Below, one piece after another: positions 1-5,777 of a stretch of DNA of 6,437 nt. This stretch comes from Chloroflexi bacterium UBA4733. GTDB taxonomy: Bacteria; Chloroflexota; UBA4733. Location of the stretch: the NCBI GenBank assembly GCA_002404055.1, contig DHIZ01000414.1:1-6437 (forward strand), given 5' to 3'. Position 1 is the first letter of the stretch. Every line of letters begins with the position of its first letter. The notes below the pieces were generated by a model. It was given only the letters and a program-made list of their open reading frames with translations, made no database searches and was not told the origin of the DNA. The translations under genes and the position numbers were made by a program.

Positions 1-105
1 CAAAGTTATGGCCACATGCTTAGTTGCGGGTTCTTCCGCTCTGCGGTCAGACCCTTGCCATATATCGTCGCATCAGGTCCGCCCGACACGTACGAGCAAG
101 TACCA

Positions 106-324
106 CTAGCTTGATTCTGAACATGCTCTCACACCCTCATTCGTCCATCCGCCGATCAGGTCCTCTAGGATGGTTTGCTCGCCGGCCACGCTCCGAATGG
201 TAATGTGCGTCTCCCCCAACTCGATCAGGACGCCGCGGGTTATTGAAGCATCAGCCAACTGAACTGAGATAGTGCTCCCAATCGGAACTTTTTTCTGTAC
301 AAGGCGAATCTTTTCCCCGGTCAT
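106..324 (-). CDS. Small Sm-like/beta-barrel hypothetical protein
   Basis: This encodes a 72-residue protein of unknown function. Residues 15-60 alternate hydrophobic and polar residues as in a small beta barrel. The pattern 'GSTISVQLADASITRGVLIE' followed by 'LGETHITIRS' resembles the first motif of Sm/LSm or KOW-type RNA-binding folds, in which a strand, an acidic turn and a Gly-containing strand follow one another. There is no signal peptide or membrane segment. The start is ATG at 324, preceded by AGTGGA, a weak Shine-Dalgarno site with very short spacing, so the start is not certain. The last dozen residues after 'IGGW' look unstructured, which could mean a frameshifted or truncated tail. 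No operon partner is visible: about 170 bases separate it from the next minus-strand reading frame upstream. I infer a small nucleic-acid-binding or scaffold domain, but the exact family is not recognised. Confidence 0.5.
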   Translation of the reverse strand: MTGEKIRLVQKKVPIGSTISVQLADASITRGVLIELGETHITIRSVAGEQTILEDLIGGWTNEGVRACSESS

Positions 325-875
325 TCCACTACTCTAGCATTCCGTTGACGGTAACCATCCTCACACCATCGTCCAATCGGGCGCGACCTCTCCGGCACGT
401 GTCGGCAAACAATTCATGCTTGGCAACAGCAACTGCCGAGCACGCAATTATACATTTCACCCTTTGTGTCAATGCCATTTGTACTACAGCCTCGGATTAG
501 GGAGGGAGCGGTGAGGAGAGGGCGCGGCGCTGGCGGCGGCTGTAGTGACAAGGCATGGCGCGGGCCTGGTGGCGGCGTCGCCAGAGCGACCACCGGAGCG
601 CGCCGGTGGCGGCCCGAAAGTCCAGCCGCTCCACGAAGACCGCGCGCCAGCGCGGCAGCGCCGCCTCAAAGGCAGGCGCCGCCAGCGCGCGCTCGACAAG
701 CCCAGCCACCTCACTCGCCTCGAGCCGGTCAACCTGTGGCATCGCCCCACCGCTTGCACACGCACGTCAAGTCATTGGGGAAGAGTATATACGGTGCAAC
801 GGTGGACATCGAACGAGCGCGGGGAAAGGAGGCCAACGGCGAAGACCAGCAGCGTGTGCCTTCAGAGTCTCTCGT
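325..875. other. Gene-poor stretch with a GC-rich patch
   Basis: Apart from the coding-like minus-strand fragment at 497-742, I see no supported gene here. Bases 325-480 are of moderate GC with no convincing frame. Bases 484-770 are strikingly GC-rich, so several overlapping frames stay open by composition alone. Bases 770-875 lie just downstream of the HEPN gene stop and hold no stem-loop followed by T-residues, so no intrinsic terminator is evident. A TATACT hexamer on the minus strand (789-784) could be a -10 box, but there is no -35 at the right spacing. Confidence 0.5.
497..742 (-). pseudogene. Coding-like fragment, possible transposase C-terminus
   Basis: This minus-strand frame of 81 codons looks coding, with strong G/C at third positions and plausible amphipathic helices. 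The first ~45 residues form helical segments ('VERALAAPAFEAALPRW'). The end is very basic, with 'RWSLWRRRHQARAMPCHYSR' at about residues 49-68. A tail of the W-RRRHQ-A-x-HY-RR type is, from memory, seen at the C-terminus of some DDE insertion-sequence transposases, which is why I call this a possible relic. No catalytic domain is present and an in-frame TGA lies about nine codons upstream of the ATG, so most of any such gene is missing. The sequence before the ATG includes GGTGGGG, a passable ribosome-binding site, so a small intact gene is the alternative. The patch is much richer in GC than its neighbours, consistent with foreign origin. Confidence 0.3.
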
Positions 876-1388
876 TTACCCAATTGCTATCCAGACATCG
901 CGAGCAAATTGGCGCACCTGTGGCAGCAGACTGCCCGCAAACGGTGTTGAATAAACCTGTGCCGGGAGGCGGTCGTTTGCGGTGTCATAGTACAGCGCGT
1001 TGTTGCGGAAATCGACAGTCATGAACCGACTGAGCACCGCGAAAGTGGCGGCATATGGCTGTGTCAGATCTTGCAGTTGACCGAAGAGCACCATCCGAAG
1101 GCGATGGGCAGATGGTTCGACAATTGCCCCGTTTGGACCGGGGTACAGGCGGACCTGGCGTCCTGTGCTTGGCGAGGGTCCGGTCACCAGGCCGTTGGGG
1201 GGTACCTCGTAACCGTTCGCCGCGACAAGGCTGCTCAAGGCACATTCGTAAGCGTGATAGGCGTGGAATACCGAACCATCGGCGAAGCCTGCCTTGAGCA
1301 AAGTATCTGCCATTCGAAGGTGGCGCAGGGTCAGATGGAACCACCGACGCTTGCGGTAGCTACGATGCTGAGAAGCGGCAGGGATCAT
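876..1388 (-). CDS. HEPN-domain-like protein, coupled to methyltransferase
   Basis: This encodes 170 residues resembling HEPN proteins, compact alpha-helical domains that are often RNases or partners of MNT nucleotidyltransferases in toxin-antitoxin and defence systems. A basic N-terminus (residues 8-25) leads into helices. Residues 41-60 carry 'FHAYHAYECALSSLVAANGY', like a central HEPN helix. Residues 128-135 read RNNALYYD, at the place where active HEPN RNases carry R-x(4-6)-H. Here the histidine position is tyrosine (Tyr133), as in many HEPN variants of uncertain activity. The start at 1388 was chosen because its ATG overlaps the methyltransferase TGA (ATGA) and leaves the conserved-looking region intact; a longer frame from 1463 would lie inside the methyltransferase gene. 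The overlap implies translational coupling and a shared transcript. I infer a toxin, effector or accessory subunit of the methyltransferase module. HEPN membership is by eye. Confidence 0.65.
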   Translation of the reverse strand: MIPAASQHRSYRKRRWFHLTLRHLRMADTLLKAGFADGSVFHAYHAYECALSSLVAANGYEVPPNGLVTGPSPSTGRQVRLYPGPNGAIVEPSAHRLRMVLFGQLQDLTQPYAATFAVLSRFMTVDFRNNALYYDTANDRLPAQVYSTPFAGSLLPQVRQFARDVWIAIG

Positions 1389-3733
1389 TGCCTCGTCAGC
1401 AGCGGTACGCCGAGCGTCTCCTCGGTACCATCCGCTTGTGTACGCGATACAGCGCGCTGCCATTCAGGAAGCGAGTACAGGTGGAACTGCGCCAGGATAC
1501 GCTCGTCGCGCAGGTCGGTAAACACCTGCTGTGCAATCTCCATGTAGCGGTCGAAAGGCCGTTCCGCGGTGCGGAGCACTATGCCAAAAGTGACTTCTTC
1601 GTAGGGGAGATTGCGCAGATCGACCCCTTCGCGCGCCCAGTTGCCTGTCGCTACGACGCGCTCAACTTGGCCTTCAAAGCCACTCCGCAGTCGAGTCAAG
1701 ACTATCTGGAGCAGTTCTAGTACTGCCGAGAATTGCGAGTCGAAGTGCCGGTTCGTCGTGTTCGCCTGCTTCAGGCGAGCGCTGACTAAATTCAATCCTT
1801 CAAGGTCGACCCGGAGCGGTCGATCCTGGCGCTGAACATGTCGCCGCTCCATCCGATCGCGGAGATCATCTGCCAGCGATGGCTGGAAGAGCAAACGAAG
1901 CTGGCGGTACTCTGTCGCCCGCTCAGGCGCGAACGCCCAGCGGCGGGGCTCGATTTCGGTTCCGGCCGAACGCAACAGTGCGCTCACATCGTATCGAAGG
2001 TCAGCGTCGCCGCCTTCCTGTGAAAATCGGGTGAGCAGATGCCGGGTCACTTCACCTTCGGTGGCTGTGTCGTGCGTCCTCAGCCAGGAAAACACGTAGT
2101 ATCGCGCTCGATCGATGGCATCGATCGAGGGATCGACCTGAGCTTGCGGCGATATTGCCCACAGAACCTGTCCCGCAGGTGCGCGCCAGGTGACAAACCG
2201 GGGTTCTTTGAGCACGTGCTGCAGATCAACAGGAACGAGCTCCGGATGCTCGTGATAATCGCGAAAGACGCCGCTATCAAGCGTTAGACGAATGACGTTG
2301 GAGGTGATAAACCCGATGTCGGCATCGAGATAAGCAACGATGATACGCTCGACTTCGCTCGCCAGGTAGTTCGCCGGTGTAGGGACTGCTTGCACAGGCG
2401 CGCGACCATAAATGGCAAAGAAGCGATCCGGAGCCATCTTCCGGAAGTTGAGGTACATGTCGCCCTGGGGACTGATGTTAGGATTTTCGATCTGGCGGGT
2501 GGAGCGGATCCCAACGGTCTGCCAGACGGCGCTGACGTAGCGCAGACCATTGCTCTCGCAGGCATCGACAATACTTTGCCAGAGACCCAGGTTGCGGTCT
2601 TTGTACACCAGCGTGAACCATCGATCATTCTTGAGCGCGATCGCTATAGACCGCATGGAATCCGCAAACTCGCGCCGGAACTGCTCGGGGGCTTTTGCTC
2701 TTGCGCCGCCAATGAGTAACTCAGCATCACGCGCCTCCTCGGTGATTTCCAGACCCAGCCAGGCGGCCCAGAGCACCGACAGATCAAGGAACTTGATTTG
2801 GTTCGAGTACGGGGGATCAGTGAAGCAGTAGTCTACTGCGTCTGCTCCAGTGACCTCATGGATGCATGACGCGGGCACGCTCGCCAGCGAGAAGGTGGCC
2901 GGGCTGTAGTATTGGCCGATAAGGAGGTTTGTCTCCGCTTTAGCTTTGCGCACGGATGCAAAAGTTCGCTCGAAAGTCGGCCAGACCGAATGCTCATGGA
3001 AGATCTTCTCTGAGGCGAGTGAAAAACTGAAGCGGCGCAGAAAGTTCGCATTGCCACGGTACGGCGATCCCTCGGCGGCTCCTCGACCGGCGTATGTCCG
3101 GTTGGCGTAGCGAACCGTGTTGCCGAAAGCGACCATCAGTAGATCACGAAGATCGTGATCATCCGTCTGCCTGATCGCATCGCGCAATAGGGTAAGCCCC
3201 GCCAACTGGCGCACCGTGTGGAGTCGATCCACCGTCTCGGCGCCTGCCCGTCGCACCCCTCTAGGAATTGGGGTCCGCGGGTAATCGAGATGAGACAGCA
3301 AACGGAGCACCTCGTCGTCGGACATAGCGGTCAGTTCTTCGACGTGCGCCTGTGCGACGGCACTAACCCGTTCGAAGGCGACCTGAAGGCGCGGGATGTC
3401 GATCGGTGCAACAGCGGTCATTCGTGTGATGAAGCGGGCGACCGGATTGATGTCACTCGCCACGGCTCGCCGACCGAGTACCAGGGCCTCGACAGGGGTC
3501 ACGCCGCTCCCTGAGAACGGGTCACACACGAGGTCGCCGGGGCGAGAGTAGTGCTTGATATATTCCTGCACGACTTGCCAGGGCTTCTTGGCAGGGTATG
3601 GGAAGAAACCGAAGTGCCGCGCAGCCCCGGCTTCACGCGGTCGGTACGGGACACTAACGTCGATTGGGGTGTCCGGGATGTCCGCGAATTCTCTCCGGTA
3701 GGGGAACTGTTCAGACGCGGCCGCGCTGACCAT
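1385..3733 (-). CDS. DNA methyltransferase with MNT-like C-terminus
   Basis: This is a large, probably N6-adenine DNA methyltransferase using S-adenosylmethionine. From the ATG at 3733 it has 782 residues. FFPYPAKKPW (43-52) and PGDLVCDPFSGSGVTPVEAL (66-85) form motifs X and I, DINP (94-97) follows as motif II, and the catalytic DPPY is at 306-309. Motif I precedes motif IV by about 230 helix-rich residues, which could hold target recognition. Residues about 545-600 look like a winged helix. Residues about 675-762 resemble an MNT nucleotidyltransferase fold with degenerate catalytic positions. An ATG at 3799 in the same frame is possible, but it lacks a Shine-Dalgarno site and adds 22 low-information residues, whereas GGAGGT lies nine bases before 3733. 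The stop overlaps the HEPN start. No restriction endonuclease is adjacent, so the gene may be an orphan methylase or the modification part of a HEPN-based defence pair. Confidence 0.85.
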   Translation of the reverse strand: MVSAAASEQFPYRREFADIPDTPIDVSVPYRPREAGAARHFGFFPYPAKKPWQVVQEYIKHYSRPGDLVCDPFSGSGVTPVEALVLGRRAVASDINPVARFITRMTAVAPIDIPRLQVAFERVSAVAQAHVEELTAMSDDEVLRLLSHLDYPRTPIPRGVRRAGAETVDRLHTVRQLAGLTLLRDAIRQTDDHDLRDLLMVAFGNTVRYANRTYAGRGAAEGSPYRGNANFLRRFSFSLASEKIFHEHSVWPTFERTFASVRKAKAETNLLIGQYYSPATFSLASVPASCIHEVTGADAVDYCFTDPPYSNQIKFLDLSVLWAAWLGLEITEEARDAELLIGGARAKAPEQFRREFADSMRSIAIALKNDRWFTLVYKDRNLGLWQSIVDACESNGLRYVSAVWQTVGIRSTRQIENPNISPQGDMYLNFRKMAPDRFFAIYGRAPVQAVPTPANYLASEVERIIVAYLDADIGFITSNVIRLTLDSGVFRDYHEHPELVPVDLQHVLKEPRFVTWRAPAGQVLWAISPQAQVDPSIDAIDRARYYVFSWLRTHDTATEGEVTRHLLTRFSQEGGDADLRYDVSALLRSAGTEIEPRRWAFAPERATEYRQLRLLFQPSLADDLRDRMERRHVQRQDRPLRVDLEGLNLVSARLKQANTTNRHFDSQFSAVLELLQIVLTRLRSGFEGQVERVVATGNWAREGVDLRNLPYEEVTFGIVLRTAERPFDRYMEIAQQVFTDLRDERILAQFHLYSLPEWQRAVSRTQADGTEETLGVPLLTRQ

Positions 3734-3740
3734 CGTCAGG

Positions 3741-3749
3741 CTACCTCCC
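3741..3749 (-). promoter_or_regulatory. Shine-Dalgarno site setting the methyltransferase start
   Basis: On the minus strand GGGAGGTAG lies nine bases (counted from the T of GGAGGT) before the ATG at 3733. It is the strongest ribosome-binding site in the neighbourhood. It favours 3733 over the in-frame ATG at 3799, which has none. Confidence 0.6.
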
Positions 3750-3801
3750 TCAGCGTCGCAATCTGGCCGTGGACTGGCATAAGCAGCAGCATCTGACATA
3801 C

Positions 3802-3807
3802 ATCATA
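3802..3807 (-). promoter_or_regulatory. Candidate -10 box for the methyltransferase-HEPN genes
   Basis: TATGAT on the minus strand is one mismatch from TATAAT. A partial -35 (TTGCTC, 3828-3823) lies 15 bases upstream. Transcription would begin near 3795, just inside or below the ATG at 3799, and give a leader of about 60 bases to the start at 3733. The spacing is short, so this is tentative. If real, the methyltransferase and HEPN genes can be expressed apart from the antitoxin gene. Confidence 0.3.
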
Positions 3808-3812
3808 GCGAG

Positions 3813-4037
3813 TCAGCGCCACGAGCAAGGCTCCGGTCTTTCGTCGCCTGTTCGGTGAGCAGTGTCGGTATGTCCAGAATCACCGATGCCAAGCCTTTGC
3901 GGATGTGAACGACATCGAAGCGCCTGCTCGTCGGCGACCTCCCCCAACAACGCCGCCACCGTCATTCCACGGTCGGCGGTAATCTGGCGCAGCGACCGGA
4001 TGAGGTCGTCGGGGAACAGAACGGTGGTGCGTTGCAT
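3813..4037 (-). CDS. Ribbon-helix-helix VapB-like antitoxin, toxin partner absent
   Basis: This encodes a 74-residue protein with the layout of ribbon-helix-helix antitoxins. There is a short N-terminal strand (MQRTTVLFP, 1-9), a first helix (10-22) and a second helix after 'DRGMTVAALLGEV' (22-34). The C-terminal tail contains LGIGDSGHTDTA and ends in ERPEPCSWR, a tail type I recognise from VapB-like antitoxins paired with PIN-domain VapC RNases. Such proteins bind DNA as dimers through the N-terminal strand, repress their own operon and wrap the toxin with the tail. The expected vapC should start within a few bases of the stop. Instead the methyltransferase gene follows (79 bases to the favoured start). 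The gene is therefore either an orphan relic of a VapBC locus or has been adopted as regulator of the methyltransferase operon. The start is ATG at 4037, with no well-spaced Shine-Dalgarno site. Confidence 0.65.
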   Translation of the reverse strand: MQRTTVLFPDDLIRSLRQITADRGMTVAALLGEVADEQALRCRSHPQRLGIGDSGHTDTAHRTGDERPEPCSWR

Positions 4038-4043
4038 GTCCTA

Positions 4044-4049
4044 ATGCTA
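4044..4049 (-). promoter_or_regulatory. Candidate leaderless promoter (-10) of antitoxin gene
   Basis: TAGCAT preceded by TGG (an extended -10 form, TGGTAGCAT) ends seven bases before the ATG at 4037. Transcription would then start at or next to the A of the start codon, giving a leaderless mRNA. This fits the absence of a usable Shine-Dalgarno site, since AGGA sits only one base from the ATG. No good -35 hexamer is visible at 17-18 bases. Confidence 0.35.
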
Positions 4050-4080
4050 CCAGGCGTGGTTGCGTGAAGGCAGTCGGCAT

Positions 4081-4362
4081 CTATGCTCGGGAACCATCGG
4101 TCGTGCCGCAGGGCGCCAAGGCCGTCAAGGTGCCGTCCTGGCGCTGCTTGCGCCACATCGCTAGCTGCGAGGAGTACAGTCCCTCCCGTCGCAGCAGCGC
4201 TCCTACCTCGCCTTGCTTGCAGCCACGGGTGCCCTCTGGGCGTTCGCACAAGATGCGCAACTTATAGGAGGCCGACAGCTTGCGCCGCCGCGCCTGGGCA
4301 GGCGCTTCGGGGTTGGGCGCCGCGTAGGATCCGTTGCGGGATGCCAGCGCCGATGTCGTCAC
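4081..4362 (-). pseudogene. Truncated IS3-family transposase OrfA
   Basis: The frame has 93 codons from a GTG at 4362, preceded by GGGGAAGGAAATAG with AAGGA at a good distance. Residues 25-78 match the helix-turn-helix domain of IS3-type OrfA proteins: 'RRRKLSASYKLRIL', then 'GEVGALLRREGLYSSQLAMW' and 'RKQRQDG'. This domain binds the terminal repeats. Residues 40-50 (ERPEGTRGCKQ) look longer and odder than the usual 'EADACTxPG' type of linker. After 'LTALAP' (residue 84) a Lys/Arg-rich stretch of the 'KKRGRKP' kind would be expected. Instead the frame runs into CGTTDGSRA and a stop, marking the deletion junction near 4110. No OrfB follows, so the transposase is incomplete. Confidence 0.7.
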
Positions 4363-4437
4363 GATGCTATTTCCTTCCCCGCCCTCTTCATTTCTACACT
4401 ATTTTTCGTGGTCTCCGTGTCTCACCCTATATTGACA
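4105..4437 (-). mobile_element. Remnant of an IS3-type insertion sequence (one end)
   Basis: The segment contains the N-terminal part of an IS3-type OrfA reading on the minus strand. About 75 bases upstream lies a TG-starting sequence that could be the element's left terminus (4437 downward). The OrfA similarity ends near 4110. OrfB, with its DDE catalytic domain, and the right terminus are absent, so the element is dead. Its outer end abuts the truncated HigA fragment at 4438, which suggests that insertion cut that gene. The inner breakpoint leads within about 75 bases into the antitoxin gene at 4037. The exact breakpoint is inferred from where protein similarity stops. Confidence 0.55.
4413..4437 (-). 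repeat. Candidate IS left terminal inverted repeat
   Basis: On the minus strand the sequence begins TGTCAATATAGGGTGAGACA, with the TG start usual for IS3-family ends and a short internal TGTC/GACA symmetry. It lies about 75 bases before the OrfA start, where an IS3 left end should be. The matching right repeat is not in the window, so it cannot be confirmed here. Confidence 0.35.
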
Positions 4438-4568
4438 GATAGGGCTCTGCCGATACCGCCTTGCGCCTGGCGCGCCTCTTGAACACTTCGCCGGAGTTCT
4501 GGATGAATCTGCAGCTGGCGAGCGCCCTGTATCAAGCATCGCGGGTGCTCGAACAAACAGGCATATGA
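4438..4568 (+). pseudogene. higA: HigA-type antitoxin, C-terminal fragment
   Basis: On the plus strand, from codon 4449 to the TGA at 4566-4568, the translation begins ADTALRLARLLN and continues TSPEFWMNLQ, ending ALYQASRVLEQTGI. This is the well-known C-terminal part of HigA/VapI-type XRE antitoxins, where 'ADTALRLARxxGTSPEFWxNLQ' lies in the last helices. The N-terminal helix-turn-helix and the start codon are missing: an in-frame TAG sits at 4440, and the similarity stops within about ten bases of the IS terminus at 4437. The upstream higB toxin gene is also absent. It is best read as a HigBA locus destroyed by the insertion and later deletion. Forty codons remain, and there is no reason to think it is expressed. 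Confidence 0.7.
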
Positions 4569-4593
4569 AATGGCCGAAGGAGAACAGCCCTCC

Positions 4594-4602
4594 TGCTATG
4601 AT
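4594..4602 (+). promoter_or_regulatory. Extended -10 promoter candidate for the oxidoreductase gene
   Basis: TGCTATGAT is an extended -10 element (TG, one base, TATGAT). Transcription would start at about 4609, a few bases before the GGAGG ribosome-binding site, giving a leader of about 15 bases. The position 17 bases upstream (CCGAAG) does not resemble a -35, which extended -10 promoters can do without. Confidence 0.4.
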
Positions 4603-4612
4603 CTCCTCTACT

Positions 4613-4617
4613 GGAGG
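4613..4617 (+). promoter_or_regulatory. Shine-Dalgarno site of the oxidoreductase gene
   Basis: GGAGG lies five bases before the ATG at 4623. It confirms that start over an earlier out-of-frame ATG at 4565. Confidence 0.6.
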
Positions 4618-4622
4618 ATCAC

Positions 4623-5777
4623 ATGGCGAACCGACTCCGTGCCGTGGTCATCGGCGCCGGCTGGGCCGGCGAGGGACACACGAAAGCGCTGCAGTGGTGC
4701 GGCGTAGAGGTGATCGCCATCTGCGGACGCCAGCCGGAGGTGGTGCAGGAGGTCGCTGAACGGCTCGGCGTGCCCGAGGCGGCGACCGACTGGCGCGCCG
4801 TGATCGAGCGTCTGCGACCGGACATCGTCACGCTGGCCACGCCGGCTCCCCTGCGGCGGGAGGTCGTTGAGGTCGCCGGAACGGTGGGCAGCCACCTGCT
4901 CTGCGAGAAGCCGCTTGCCTTCACTGCCCTGGATGCCGAAGCGATGTACCGCCGTGTAGAGACAGCAGGAGTCAAGCATGCCTATGCGGCCACCCAGCGC
5001 TACGGGCCGGAGGTCGCCTGGCTGGCGGAACTGGTGCGCGACGGCGCCATCGGGGAGCTGATCGAGGTGGTCGGTGCCTTCCGCTCGCCACCTGGAACGG
5101 CCTCTACTGTGCGACCCTGGACCTGGATGGCGGATGTGCGGGCCGGCGGCGGGCGCCTCTTCAACGGCTTCACCCACGATCTCGCCATCCTTGCCACCAT
5201 CCTGGCCGGCCCGCCGCTGCGCGTGATGGGCCGAGTGCAGACGAGCTGGTACGAGGCGTCGGTCGTGCCGGGCATCCACGACATCCGCCAGGCCGGCGCC
5301 GTGCTCAAGACGGTGACGCCGGAACTGGCTGGCACACTACCCCAGCGCAGCGTGATGGCGGAAGAGGGCTTCTCGGCCATCCTGGAATTCGCCGGACAGT
5401 CCGGTGCCATCCCGGTGACGATGACGATGGGGCAGGGTTTTGCCCTGCCTGGGGAAGTCGACGGCTGGCGGCTCTATGGGCGGACGGGAACTTTGCTGGC
5501 GCAGCGGGAGGGCGGACGGTTCTCTTACACCGTATCGCGCCTCGGTCGGGGCGATCAGGTCGCGGAGCCGTTGCCGCCGCCGGAGCGGCTGCGCGCGGCC
5601 CTGCCCCAGGTAGGCGACGATGAGCAGAACAAGTGGTGTGCGCTGTTGCAGGACTTCGTTGCCGATATTCGGGGTGAGGCGCATCAGCCGTATCTCACCT
5701 TCCGCGACGGCTGGCGGGCGCTGGTCGCCATCGACGCCATCCGGGCGGGTAGCGGCTGGACTGCTCTACCGGCCTGA
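4623..5777 (+). CDS. Gfo/Idh/MocA-family oxidoreductase
   Basis: This encodes a 384-residue cytoplasmic NAD(P)-dependent dehydrogenase of the Gfo/Idh/MocA family, whose members act on sugars, inositols and related polyols. The N-terminal Rossmann fold carries GAGWAGEGH (11-19, nucleotide-binding Gly-x-Gly-x-x-Gly), ATPAPLR (72-78) and the signature EKPLA (95-99), whose lysine is usually catalytic. The C-terminal alpha/beta domain has GGGRLFNGFTHDLAIL (175-190), where H185 occupies the position of the usual catalytic histidine. Length is normal for the family (330-390) and there is no signal peptide. The start is supported by GGAGG five bases upstream. It seems to be a single-gene unit: the HigA remnant lies upstream and a convergent gene downstream, with no transporter or kinase nearby to point to a substrate. 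The family is sure; the substrate is unknown. Confidence 0.93.
   Translation: MANRLRAVVIGAGWAGEGHTKALQWCGVEVIAICGRQPEVVQEVAERLGVPEAATDWRAVIERLRPDIVTLATPAPLRREVVEVAGTVGSHLLCEKPLAFTALDAEAMYRRVETAGVKHAYAATQRYGPEVAWLAELVRDGAIGELIEVVGAFRSPPGTASTVRPWTWMADVRAGGGRLFNGFTHDLAILATILAGPPLRVMGRVQTSWYEASVVPGIHDIRQAGAVLKTVTPELAGTLPQRSVMAEEGFSAILEFAGQSGAIPVTMTMGQGFALPGEVDGWRLYGRTGTLLAQREGGRFSYTVSRLGRGDQVAEPLPPPERLRAALPQVGDDEQNKWCALLQDFVADIRGEAHQPYLTFRDGWRALVAIDAIRAGSGWTALPA

Noticed and set aside
1..105. Possible reading frame or RNA gene at the left edge
   Set aside because: Minus-strand frames are broken by stops within about 25 codons. No tRNA-like arms or repeats are seen.
784..789. Minus-strand TATACT as a promoter for the 742-497 frame
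   Set aside because: No -35-like hexamer lies 16-18 bases upstream, and the downstream frame is itself doubtful.
466..1024. Long plus-strand frames of 131-162 codons
   Set aside because: They are Arg/Ala/Pro-rich with no domain pattern, overlap each other and owe their length to the GC-rich patch. The minus frame in the same place reads more like a protein.
1389..1463. Longer HEPN-gene start at 1463
   Set aside because: It would place 25 residues inside the methyltransferase coding end. The ATGA overlap at 1388 gives the usual coupled start.
5000..5684. Minus-strand frames opposite the Gfo/Idh/MocA gene
   Set aside because: They are antisense shadows of a well-supported plus-strand gene and have no family-like motifs.
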